Position numbers and translations under genes: made by a program. This document shows, one piece after another, positions 12,701 through 23,179 of a DNA stretch of 64,000 nt. The notes below the pieces were generated by a model. It ran no database searches and was not told where the DNA came from. It worked only from the letters and a program-made list of their open reading frames with translations. The stretch spans positions 203,806,620 to 203,870,619 of the forward strand of contig OW240914.1 of the NCBI GenBank assembly GCA_933207985.1, in the 5' to 3' direction. This DNA is from Pelobates cultripes. Its lineage: Eukaryota; Chordata; Amphibia; Anura; Pelobatidae. Within the stretch, counting starts at the first letter, position 1, and the number at the start of each line of letters is the position of its first letter.

Positions 12701-13465
12701 CCATTTTGCAAATCTGGGGAATTATTTTTCAACTGGACTACATTGTCTTAAATTTTAAAAACTATTATTAATTCATCACAGCTCATAGGATAGACTACTT
12801 AGTTATAAGAATTACATTGTACATGTGTAGTTTTTGTGTACTGGTACTGTCAAATCAGGTTATTCACTCAAGTGTGAATTGTCGGGAATTCAAAGTGAAT
12901 TGAAAGTGGATTTCAAATGTTAGACCAACATAAAAACAAATAGAAGCATTGCTGACTTGAGGGGGATGGGGGGGAGTGGGGGAGTCCAGTTCTGCTATTT
13001 GAAAATCACTTTAAATTACCAACAAGTCACATATCAGTAAATAAACCTGAGAGTATTTTTTAAATAAATTATTAATGTTGTACAGTATACACTTTATATA
13101 TGGTGGTTGGTTACAATGTGCTAGCCATTGTTTAATATGCTTATTTAAAAAAAAATCAAAATCAAGTCTTGTTGAAAATGCAAGATAACATTTTTATTAA
13201 AACATACATTGTTTTTCATAATGCATTTTAAATAATATACTGAAATGTTATAGGTGAATTAGTGATTTCAAGATTGAAACTATTACAGGGTTATTCATTA
13301 AAACTGAATTTTAAGTGAGTTTTAAATTTAAGGTCAAAAGAACTGAAGTGGTAAAATTCTCTAAGTAAGGTAAGCCTTCAATTCAGCTATTCTAGCCCAA
13401 AATATGAATTTCACTTTGAATTCTCACATTAGTAAATAACCCTGTTAGTGTGTACTGGTTTGTAT
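12701..13465. other. unrecognised AT-rich DNA
   Basis: No gene or mobile element recognised. A G-rich run lies near 12960-12985. Confidence 0.4.
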
Positions 13466-13640
13466 TTAAAGGAACAATATAGCGCAGTGATGGCTTAGGC
13501 ACTGCATACTATTGTAGACAACATTTTTTTGATGCTCAGTTTAGACTTTTGATTACCATTTATTATTATGTGTTGTAAGTATGTGTATTGACACAGAGTA
13601 TTACCAGTTTTAGTATAATTACATACTTTATTCTGATAAA
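13466..13640 (+). mobile_element. possible T2-type MITE left end
   Basis: TTAA at 13466-13469 is followed by AGGAACAATATAGCGCAGTG, a T2-like terminus (AGGAA, then a TATAG core). No right end was found, so this may be a truncated copy or chance similarity. Confidence 0.35.
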
Positions 13641-14391
13641 GTTCTTACACATAAAAGGTGAAACTCTAGTAATCCCGGCTCCCTGGTATAATGGTCCCCT
13701 CTGTGATATTCAGGTGGTGCATATTAAAATGAAGAAATAAAGCTACTAATTTTTACAATTATTTTGAGGGTAATGCTATTTTATTTGGTGTTTCACATGC
13801 GGGGCCAGACCTACATCTAGGCCTACAATTTTCTATAATAAAATAAAATATTGACAGGAATAATTTCTTTCTACCATGAGTAAGCCAGCATGACTGGCAC
13901 TATCTCAATGTACAGCAGTTATTGCTTGCAGTGCCAGTTGTCAATCAGTTTTGCCGCCAGTGTTTAAACCTCTGCCTGTTGTGCTGTGTACATTGCAGCA
14001 TAGTCAGCTCATTCGCAGACTCCCAGTATCCCTGTGTTTTTTCCTGACAGCACCGGAAGAGAACTTTTTTATAAACAAGTTCAGTTTTACTGATGTTATT
14101 AAACTATAGTTTCTATCAGCTTCATTCAGCGTTTGCCAGATGGAGGCTGATGGAAACTGAAATTCGGCAAAATCCTTGTGCTTAACTAAGTGGTATTTTG
14201 TTTGATCTCAAAAGACAGTCACAGGATGAATGGGCAGACTTTAAGGGACTTTAAGTTAGAGGCCATATTCTCAGAAATAATGGATCCGTTCCCAGGGGGA
14301 ATTAGCATATTTGCAGAAACTTGGGGGAATTAAAGATTCTCAACATAAAAAGACAGATTTAGGAAGCTTTAAGAATGAATTCTCAGGATAT
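13641..14391. other. unrecognised noncoding DNA
   Basis: Nothing identifiable as a gene or repeat. Confidence 0.35.
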
Positions 14392-14440
14392 TTATTTATT
14401 ACTGACATTTATAAAGCGCCAACATATTCTGCATTGCTGA
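14392..14440 (-). repeat. LINE/SINE-type 3' tail, minus strand
   Basis: Read on the minus strand it gives GTTGGCGCTTTATAAATGTC followed by AGTAATAAATAAA, the same 'ggcgctwtataaat' tail seen at 2424 and 59595. It is read as the 3' end of an L2-like element whose body is not recognised. The 14440-14640 flank holds two imperfect copies of a GAATGGCAAGA/TTGTCC motif. Confidence 0.45.
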
Positions 14441-15094
14441 ATATTAAGGTGGAAGGGCAAGCCATCAAGCTCAATATATATATTCTCAAGGGTAATGGCC
14501 AGATTGGAAGGGTAAATTGACACACTTGACTTTAAGAGTGAATGTACAGAAGCAGAATAGACCCCGCAGTGAATGGCAAGATTGTCCATGTCTCAAGGTG
14601 AATGGCAAGACTGTCCAGATCTCAGGGTAAATGTGCAGGATCCCTGGATTATATTTCATGTGAACATTTTATGAGTTATGTAGAAAGTAAAAATAAAATA
14701 AGGTTAATCACTAAAATGAGAATTGTTGACAATTCAAAGTGTATTCCCAAATGAATCCCATTTGGGAATATAGGTCTTAAACATTTTTCTATGATTTTAC
14801 TGTACTTCACCATGTATGGCTCTCTTTCCTTCATCCATTTAAGGAATTTATGAGGATTGATATCTACCAGCTTTCCAATTCGTTTTAACCCCTGGTGGGG
14901 TGAGAAGGCTGCTTTCACCTTATGTTTGTGAGGGCAATATCTAAACATTAAGCACTTCATTTTATTGTAACTGTATTATGCTATGTAATGTTTATTATTA
15001 TTACAGGTCTATACTTAATTTATTAATCCTGGTTCATCTTTCCAGGTTGTATTTAATTTATTTACGTATACTGGGTGGTTTCGTCGCACTTTTT

Positions 15095-15414
15095 TTTTTT
15101 TTGCTCTAATCTCTATGAGGAGATGCTGATTTGAATTGTGTTGGCTGTGCCCCTGATCTGCCTCCTTGTCAGTCTCAGCCAATCCTATGGAGAAGCACTA
15201 TGATTGGATCAGGCCACCACGTCTGATGATGTCAGCAGACAGCTTGCTATTCCGAGGCAAACAGCATGCAGAGCTACAGCTTAAGGCTTGAATACAAGTA
15301 AGATTTTGCTATATTTAGGGAGGCATGAGGGGCCCAGGGGGGCTAGATGGTGGTTTTAACACACTAGGGTCAGGAATACATGTTTGTGTTCCTGACCCTA
15401 TAGTGTTCCTTTAA
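15095..15414 (-). mobile_element. T2/Kolobok-type MITE, truncated
   Basis: The right end, TGACCCTATAGTGTTCCT followed by TTAA at 15411-15414, is the reverse complement of the left ends at 41333 and 62336 (AGGAACACTATAGGGTCA). The interior (CTATGAGGAGATGCTGATT, then GTCAGTCTCAGCCAATCCTA) matches the interior of those copies in the opposite orientation. The other end is lost near a poly-T run at about 15091-15102. Confidence 0.7.
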
Positions 15415-15639
15415 CTTTATTTTAGTCTGGTGCTGATCAGTTTGACAGGTACCATGTCAATCAGTATGGTCCATGGGTTGTGCTACATCCTCCATGCATG
15501 GTGCTCAGTGTTTGTGAAGAGGAAGGGCAGAGATGGGAAGTGACATCACATTTCCCACTCTCTCCTTACACACAGAGCGCCGTGAAGCAGTATGCAGGTC
15601 AAGAGGATTGCCAGGTGTGCTGAACAGGGAAACTAAATT

Positions 15640-15842
15640 AGAGAGGCAAAGGTTTAAAAATAATATCCAGCTGAAGTGGTAAAGGTTAACACAGTGAAGG
15701 AGTTTAAGCATGCTGGGATAGGAATCAGGCTATCCTAGATATAAGATAAGGCCAGGAACTAATGAAAGTATTTAGAAAATTAGGCAGACTAGATGGTCCG
15801 AATGGTTCTTATCTGCCATCACATTCTATGTTTCTATGTAAC
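15640..15842 (+). mobile_element. CR1/L2-like LINE 3' end fragment
   Basis: Contains CCAGCTGAAGTGGTAAAGGT, then TTTAGAAAATTAGGCAGACT, AGATGGTCCGAATGGTTC and a tail CATTCTATGTTTCTATGTAA. A near-identical series occurs at 51720-52325, where the upstream part still encodes the end of a reverse transcriptase. The short ATTCTATG-like terminal repeat is typical of CR1-group LINEs. This copy is 5' truncated. Confidence 0.6.
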
Positions 15843-15944
15843 TACTGGAGAGACACAAAGCACTTGACAAGAGCAGAGGGTTTACTGTAGCTGTAAATGT
15901 GAGTTAATGTGTCTAATGTATTATTATGTGAGTGACTGTGTAGA

Positions 15945-15985
15945 TATGTGTGTGTGTGTATGTGTGCGCGCGCGCGTGCGTGTGT
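15945..15985. repeat. GT/GC microsatellite
   Basis: Runs of TG and CG dinucleotides (potential Z-DNA-forming alternating purine-pyrimidine tract). Confidence 0.85.
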
Positions 15986-16177
15986 CAGTGGGTGAACACC
16001 TACGAGTGATGTAGGAGTGTGAGTGCATGTAAGTGTGAATCTGTATGTGTGTATCTGTGTGCATGTCTGTGTCTCTTTAAAGAGAGTGTTTTTCTGTTTA
16101 CTTGAGTGTTTATCTGTGAACCTGTATTTACATTGAAGGTATCTCCCCCTCCACAGCCACTCTCTCCCTCAGCCTTT

Positions 16178-16216
16178 ATCATCTATCATCTATCTATCTA
16201 TCTATCTATCTATATA
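16178..16216. repeat. (TCTA)n microsatellite
   Basis: Tandem TCTA/ATCT units, about nine, ending in TATATA. Confidence 0.85.
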
Positions 16217-16229
16217 TTAAATTGAGTAA

Positions 16230-18568
16230 ATCCAGCCCTGAAGCTAAATCAATTTCACACAGATGCAAATATCAAGGATTGATAGTGGAATGGAATACAA
16301 AGGCATACCCACATCAGAGGCTTTGGAAACAGCGAAGCAAAGGCTGACAGCACTGGCAACCAGACTGGGTAGATATACCAGAGGAGCAGAGGCTAATTAA
16401 ATAAATGCTCTGTTTACAAAAGAACCATCCAAGGTGTATGCCCTGCTGTAGGCTACCAGCATATCCACCCAAGATCTACACAGAGCAGAGACTGAACAGT
16501 GCTGGAAGAATATCTGGAAGAAAGAAGCATCACATAAAACAAGGCTGCTAGACCACTGCATGCACCCAGAAAAGGAATTAGCCATCATCACAGTCAAGAT
16601 ATCCAACAACGAGAAGTCCACACAAAGAGTTGGTCAGCAACAGGACTTGACACGATCCATATCTACTGGATAAAAAACTAACTAACAATGCTGAATTATT
16701 GCCTAAAAGCACAAATGAACAAGCTACTAGCAACAGGTTCCTTCCCTGACTGGCTAACAAGAGGAAGAACAAAGCAGAACCATGAAGGACCCTCACAAGG
16801 AAACAACACCATCTAACTACCAACGAGTCACCTGCCTCTCCACAACATGAAAGGTCCTTACAGGCATTATAACCTACAAGATTAATGGGCACATGAGTCA
16901 ATACAAGACCAATACTCAGAAAGGGATTGGAAGCAACACCAAAGACTCAAAACACCAGTTGTTGGTCTGTCTGGACACACCGATTTCAAGACCAGGCTGG
17001 AATTACAATGACAATGCCATACACATGATTACTGGAATCCTTGGAGCTATAGATCTACAAGACACTAATAGCCTTCATCAACAACTTCAATGGACAATTA
17101 CACAAGTGAACATCAAATGTGCAACATTCCAAGGCGATGGTCTATCCCTGATGCTGTTCTACGTAGGCCTCAACCCCCTCAGCAAGATCATCATGAACAT
17201 ACCATCAGCCACCTCCTCTACATGGATGACACCAAACCTTATGCCAAGAGTGGGCAGGGCATTGACTCACTGATCCACCTAACTAGGATATACAGCAAGG
17301 ACATTGGAATGTCATTTAGACTAGATAAGTGTGGGCAGATGATAGCAAAAAGAGATAAGATGATCAGGACTGAATGGGGTGAAGCCACATAGGAGATGTA
17401 GAGAACAGCTACAAGTACCTGGGGATACCAAAACAAATGGCAACCATGAAGAAGAGACAAGGATGACAACAACATCCAAGTACCTCCAAAGAGTCAGTTA
17501 GATCCGGAAGTCCCAACCCAATGGCTAAAACAAGATCCACACCATCAACATACATACCTTACCAGTAATCAGGTAAACAGTTGGAATAATATTCTGGTTA
17601 AGAGAAAAGTTGGAGGTTATGACTATCAAGATCCGGAAACTTCTCAGGAGACTACTAACAATGAATGCATGATTCCACCTGAAATCCTGTGACTGTACAC
17701 CAGCCAGAAGGAAGAAGGCCAGGGCCTGATACGTGTCAAGGTAACATTACTGGATGAAACAGAGCATCCACAAGTGTATCACAGAGATGGCTCCAAAAGA
17801 TGAACTGCTAAGGGAATGCCTAAGACAACAACAGTTAGAGGATATAGAAAAAAAGGAAATTACAAAATACTACTAGTGGTTGAGGAAAACTGCAAGACAG
17901 CAGTATGGCACTAATCCTAGCAGAACATAAACAGGCACTCAGCACCAGGTATATAAAAGCAGTTATCTACCACACCAGACAGGACCCAAGGTGCAACCTG
18001 TGCAAAAAGGCCTCTAAAACAATCCAGCATACAGTAGCTGGGTGCTACGAGGCACAACCAACATGCTGGGGTTATGTACCAAAACACTTGCACAGAATAT
18101 GGGCTGGACCTGCCTAAATACAGATGGGAGATACCACAAAGGGTAGTTGAGAATGACTAAGTTAAGATCATGTGGAACTTCCAGATCCAGACAGGCAAGC
18201 AAGTACTAGCCAAACAACCTGACATTATGATGGTAAACAAGGAACTAAAGACTGCAGTGATGGTGAATGTACCAATACCCATTGACCATAGCATCAAGCA
18301 AAAAGATCATGAAAAGGTGCAAAAATACTAAGGGCTGAAAGAGGAGCTAGAAAGTATATCTTGAGTCAGTTCAGCAGTAGTCCCAGTTGTGATAGGAGCA
18401 CTTGGGGCTGTAATCCTAAAGTTAGGAGAGTGGCTTCAGCAGATTACAGGTGAGATCTCTGTCCAGGAGAGTGCAGTTCTAGGAATGGCTAAGATATTGT
18501 GCAGAATCCTTCTGAGAGGATCCAAGAATGAGAAATACACAAAAATTATCACTCAAAGGATATAGATA
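16230..18568 (+). pseudogene. decayed non-LTR retrotransposon (R2/R4-like, restriction-like endonuclease type)
   Basis: Remains of a LINE polyprotein scattered over three frames. The reverse transcriptase palm is visible as FQGDGLSLMLF near 17130 and as LLYMDDTKPYAK, with the YMDD catalytic box at 17219-17230, followed by the conserved stretch DIGMSFRLDKCGQM. Near 17990-18050 there is a zinc-knuckle-like CNLC with the H and C of IQHTVAGC, and near 18218 PDIMMVNKELKTAV, which fits the PD and later K residues of the restriction-like nuclease carried by R2/R4-clade elements. The arrangement RT, CCHC, nuclease is diagnostic of that group. Sequence between about 16870 and 17100 appears internally deleted, and stops and frameshifts occur throughout. 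The 5' part is missing. A Tc1-like element begins at 18571, close to its 3' end. Confidence 0.7.
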
Positions 18569-18570
18569 TA

Positions 18571-19812
18571 TACACTGAACAAAATTATAAATGTAACACT
18601 TTTGTTTTTGCACCCATTTTTCATGAGCTGAACTCAAAGGCCCATTTCTCTCAAAAGGCCTATTTCTCTCAAATATTGTTCACAAATCTGTCTAAATCTG
18701 TGTTAGTGAGCACTTCTCCTTTGCTGAAATAATCCATCCACCTCACATGTGTGGCATATCAAGATGCTGATTAGACAGCATGATTATTGCAAAGGTGTGC
18801 CTTAGGCTGGCCACAATAAAAGGCCACTCTAAAATGTGCAGTTTTATCACACAGCACAATGCCACAGATGTCGCAAGTTTTGAGGGAGCGTGCAATTGAC
18901 ATGCTGACTGCAGGAATTTCACCAAGAGCTGTTGCCTGTGAATTGAATGTTTATTTCTCTACCATAAGCCGTCTCCAAAGGTGTTTCAGAGAGTTTAGCA
19001 GTACATCCAACTGGCCTCACAACCACAGACCACATGTAACCACACCAGCCCAGGACCTCTACATCCAGTATCTTCACCTCCAAGATCATCCAAGACCAGC
19101 CACCCGGACAGCTGCTGCAACAATCGGTTTGCATGACCAAAGAATTTCTGCACAAACTGTCAGAAACCATCTCATGGAAGCTCATCTGCATGCTTGTGGT
19201 CCTCATCAGGGTCTCAACCTGACTGCAGTTCATCATTGTAACTGACTTCAGTGGGAAAATGTTCTCTTTATGGATGAATCCCAGTTTCCACAAGTGGCCC
19301 ATGGTGGCGGTGGGGTTATGGTATGGGCAGCTGTATGTTATGGACAATGAACACAGGTGCATTTTATTGATGGTATTTTGAATGAACAGAGATACCATGA
19401 CAAGATCCTGAGGCCAATTGTTGTGCCATTCATCCACGACCATAACCTCATGTTGCAGCATGATAATGCACGGTCCCATGTTGCAAGGATCTGTACACAA
19501 TTCCTTGAAACCGAAAACTTCCCAGTTTTTGCATTGAAATCATACTCACCGGACATGTCACCCATTGAGCATGTTTTGGATGCTCTGGATCAGCGTATAT
19601 GACAGCATGTTCCAGATCCTGCCAATATCCAGCAACTTTGCACAGCCATTGAAGAGGAGTGGACCAACATTCCACAGGCCACAATCAACAACCTGATCAA
19701 CTCCATGCGAAGGAGATGTGTTGCACTGCGTGAGGGAAATGGTGGTCACATCAGATACTGACTTTTTTTCGGAACCCCATGGTCCTCCCGATACAGTAAA
19801 ACTGCACATTTT
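18571..19812 (+). mobile_element. Tc1-like element A, right end lost
   Basis: A TA at 18571-18572 precedes a terminal sequence CACTGAACAAAATTATAAAT followed by GTAACACTTTTG. The remaining left inverted repeat and leader run to the transposase start at 18859. At the other end the element stops within GTAAAACTGCACATTTTAGAG (about 19795-19815), where a different Tc1-like relic begins in the opposite orientation, so the right inverted repeat is missing. It lies immediately downstream of the LINE relic. Confidence 0.8.
18859..19761 (+). pseudogene. Tc1-like transposase (DD34E), broken
   Basis: Cut-and-paste transposase relic. The N-terminal helix-turn-helix region is readable from MPQMSQVLRERAIDML. 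A stop follows at about 19243. A deletion of roughly 100 bases then removes part of the catalytic core just after the first aspartate (FMDESQF). The second aspartate is in LQHDNARSH and the glutamate in SPIEHVLDAL, with 34 residues between them, giving DD34E. A further stop lies before QHVPDP at 19600-19602 and another at about 19348. The start fits the family: the ATG follows the inverted repeat at the usual distance. The protein cannot be functional. Confidence 0.85.
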
Positions 19813-19814
19813 AG

Positions 19815-20715
19815 AGTTTTGTTTTGTTCTAGCACATCCCACAGATGCTCAATCTGATAGAGATATGGAGAGTTTGGAGGCCAAGGGAACACCTTAAACT
19901 CTTTGTCATGTTCCTCAAACCATTCCTGAACAATATTTTTCAGTGTGGCAGGATAATGCAATCAGGATAATGCTATCAGGGAACACCACAGCCATTAAGG
20001 GGTGTTCTTGGTCTGAAGCGATCTCTAGGTAGGTGGCACATACCAATATAACATCCACATGAATGCCAGATTTCACAGCAATTTATTGCCCAGAACACAA
20101 CACTGCCTCCCCCATCCTGCTTATAGTGCATCCTGCTGTAATTTCTTCCCCAGGTAAACAGCGCCCATGCAACCGACCATTCACCTGATTGAACAGAAAA
20201 TGTGATTCATCAGACCAGGCAACCTTCTTCCATTGCTCTATTGCTCTGTGGTCCAGTTCTTATGTTGCAGGAGCTTTTGGCAGTGGACAGAGGTCATCAT
20301 GGGCACTCTGACCGGTATGCAGCTTTGCAGTCTCCTACACAGGAAACTATGATGCACTGTGTATTCTGACACCTTTCTTTCATGGCCAGCATTTTGTTTT
20401 TCAGCAATTTGAGCTACAGTATATTTTATGTGTGATAGGACCAGATAGGCTAGCCTTCGCTCCTTATGTGCATCAATAACCCTTGGACACCCATGACCCT
20501 GGGTTCACCGACTGTCCTTACTTGCACCACTTTTGGTAGGTACTAAGCACTGCATACCAGGCTCTTGGCCCTTGTGAAAGTCATCTTGAAATTCAAGAAC
20601 TGACCGTTCACTTGCTGCTTAATATATCCCACACCTTGACAGGTGCCATTGTAATATAGTCAATGTTATTTACTTCACCTGTCAGTGATTTTAATAGTGT
20701 GACTGATCAGGTGTA
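19815..20715 (-). pseudogene. Tc1-like element B relic, minus strand
   Basis: Read on the minus strand, the segment starts at a terminus TACACCTGATCAGTCACAC (20715 downward) and carries eroded fragments of a second Tc1-like transposase. The clearest is IVQEWFEEHDKEFKVFPWPP with NSPYLYQIEHLWDVLE near 19855-19930, which holds the D-to-E end of the catalytic core. The family usually has a protein of about 340 residues; here stops and indels interrupt every domain. The element is cut at about 19812, where it abuts element A tail to tail. Confidence 0.7.
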
Positions 20716-20905
20716 AATATCTTCAGCCCAGTACTCAATCTCCCGGTCTTGTTCTTGCCTTGGTGCAAAGATTAAATGCCATGTAATATAATATACCAGA
20801 AAAAAAGTGCACTCAGAATGTCTTTGGATCAACAGCAAAAACATATGTGAGGAAGGCTGAACTTGATGGACACAAGTCTCTTTTCAGCTATGTAACTATG
20901 TCTTT
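20716..20905 (+). repeat. LINE-type 3' end fragment
   Basis: GAGGAAGGCTGAACTTGATG, then TTTTCAGCTATGTAACTATG, near 20850-20903, resembles the 3' end of a widespread frog LINE with a TAACTATG-type tail. No coding part is visible. Confidence 0.4.
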
Positions 20906-22264
20906 GTAAGTGAAATACTTGCGTTCAGTGTAAAATACCCATCAATCGTGGCACATGCTTTTCCTGGGATATTATATATAAATAGTCAGGGAGGGTGAGG
21001 AAAGAGTGGGCTAACATAATATCAGAAACCCAGAAAAAGTCAAATATTGCTATAGCATTTTAAATACCTTTATTTTAGAAATATATGATCTTACTGTTAT
21101 TTATTGTATGTGGGCATAATGGTGAAATGCAGACATTCTTTTTAAACTCGGTTGCCATTTTTAGTAAGCTGTACGGCTATGCTTCCAGGATCCGTCACAA
21201 ATACCTATACCCAACGTTTTGGACCATTTTAATTTTTTAATGTCATATCTATTGTATGTGGAAAAAATAGCATTTGTGTTTTAATACTACCATTTCAGAC
21301 CCTGCGTGAAATTATAAAGATAAAGGGCACTGTATACTGTCTAAAGCTTCTCATTACTCAAGTATTTATTTATAAAGGTTAAAAGAATATGTGAATATAA
21401 ATTATGTTAAAGTTATATAATTAAAATTTTTAACTTTGTCTGCAAAGCAATCTGTACACACAAATGCTGTCTTACGATACATGCTACCAATGCATCCCTT
21501 GCTACAAATAAATGTGGCGCTAAACATTTTTTTTTTTAAATCAGAAAGTGCTTGGTAGGGAAGGGGTTAACTGTATCATAGCCATTGTTCCTGATCAATG
21601 TTACTTTTAAATGTTATAAGAGGTCAGATATTAATTTTGGAAGGTACTACTTGTGCTGATAGATCTGTAATTCATAACAACAAATCAAGCTATCCACCTA
21701 AGCAACTTCTATTTCAGTTATTCCATATGAGAGAAATGCTAAGCAAAAATTCACAATTTGCATTAAGTGATTGATTCTACAAAGACCAGTTTGGAACAAG
21801 CACAGCTAGAAAAACACAAATGTACCAGATAACATATTAGCTACACATAGCAAAGTATATTTTATGAAATGTATACGTGTGTTCCACCCAGCTAGGCTAC
21901 ATATGTACCTGAATTCTGTGGTTTATGAGGCTTTGGATAACTTGTAATTTAACCTTATCAAAACTGTGAGTTCAATTTTTCATGTTGCTGTACTAACTGG
22001 AAAGCTAGCTAAATTACTTAAGTAATTTAGCAATATTGACTTAAAGTGGTGTGGAGATAATCTAATGCACTAAAATAAATATATTTGATAGAAATTTGGG
22101 TTTGGTGGAAACATTTTAATGAAGCATTTTATAGTGTTTTAGTGAAGCATATGTGTGTATATAGAAATGCTGGGAAAGTAGATACAGTATTATAATTGTA
22201 GATTATGCTAGCTTTAGTGTACCTATAATCTTAATTTTATTAATGACAGGAGGTGAATATTTGC
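20906..22264. other. unrecognised AT-rich DNA
   Basis: No gene or identified element. There are some A/T runs (for example 21528-21540). Confidence 0.4.
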
Positions 22265-22344
22265 TTAACCCCTTAAGGACACATGACATGTGTGACATGT
22301 CATGATTCCCTTTTATTTCAGAAGTTTGGTCCTTAAGGGGTTAA
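22265..22344. mobile_element. 80-bp MITE with piggyBac-like ends
   Basis: TTAA at 22265-22268 and 22341-22344 flanks a 72-bp body beginning CCCCTTAAGGAC and ending GTCCTTAAGGGG, a 12-bp inverted repeat. The ends match those of the much larger palindromic elements at 52416 and 62814, so this is probably a minimal deletion derivative of that family. TTAA duplication with CCC ends suits piggyBac, though the superfamily is inferred. Confidence 0.7.
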
Positions 22345-22861
22345 GTCTCTCTTTACTAGAACTCCACAGCAGCACACTAACACAGAGAAAAAACAACCAA
22401 TCAGAAAAAGTTAGGTACAATAAAACAACCGCCCTCCCCCATACATCATTTCCTCTTTTAAGCTGTGACAAAAACAGAACTAAAGGCAGAAAAAACTATG
22501 TAGAGAAAAATTAAGTCTTAGATACAATAAATGCAACAACGTCATCCATCCGAGAACAAATGTCAACCCTGGCACCACAGACTGACTGTAAACTGAAACG
22601 GGAGATACAGAATCGAAAGGGTTGGTTAGATAATGAATAGAGTTGAGCGAACCCGAACTATAAAGTTTGGGTTCGTACCGAACATTGCGGTTTTTGGACC
22701 CCAGAGCCAAACACGGACATATCAGTGTATGATCGGGTTGGAGTTCGGTGTGCGGCGATTTAATGGCGCATTTTGAAAGGCTGCAGGGCAGCCAATCAAC
22801 AAGCATTTGACTCGTGTGCGCTTAGAAGCCATCACAGTCATGCCTACTAATAGCATGGCTG

Positions 22862-22903
22862 TGATTGGCCAGTGCAGCATGTGACCCATCCTGTATATAT
22901 AAG
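22862..22903 (+). promoter_or_regulatory. putative TATA promoter of the hAT element
   Basis: TATATATAAG at 22894-22903 is preceded by an inverted CCAAT box (GATTGGCC, 22862-22869). In the copy at 37102 the CCAAT motif is kept, but the TATA is changed to CTATAGAAG. The position between terminal repeat and coding region fits a transposase promoter. The assignment is inferred from sequence only. Confidence 0.5.
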
Positions 22904-23179
22904 CTGGAGTCACGTAGCACCGCACGCACATGAGCTCTTATTAGTGTAGGGAGAGGATGCTGCAGCTGTGAGGGACAGATTAGGAAAGAATTCTGTTGGT
23001 GAATCTGCAAACTACAGCGATTATTTTTGTGGGTGCTATAATACTAAATTTTTGTACCCTGCCCTAAGCCCAGTGCCACAGAGAGTGCAGTGCACTTGCA
23101 AATGCATGTGTGCCAGGCACATTACTTTAATCCTGTACTGGTAGCTCAGTGGGAAACATCTAGGCATTTTTAAATACTG

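Noticed and set aside
18919..19500. 193-residue minus-strand frame
   Set aside because: Antisense shadow of the Tc1-like transposase relic.
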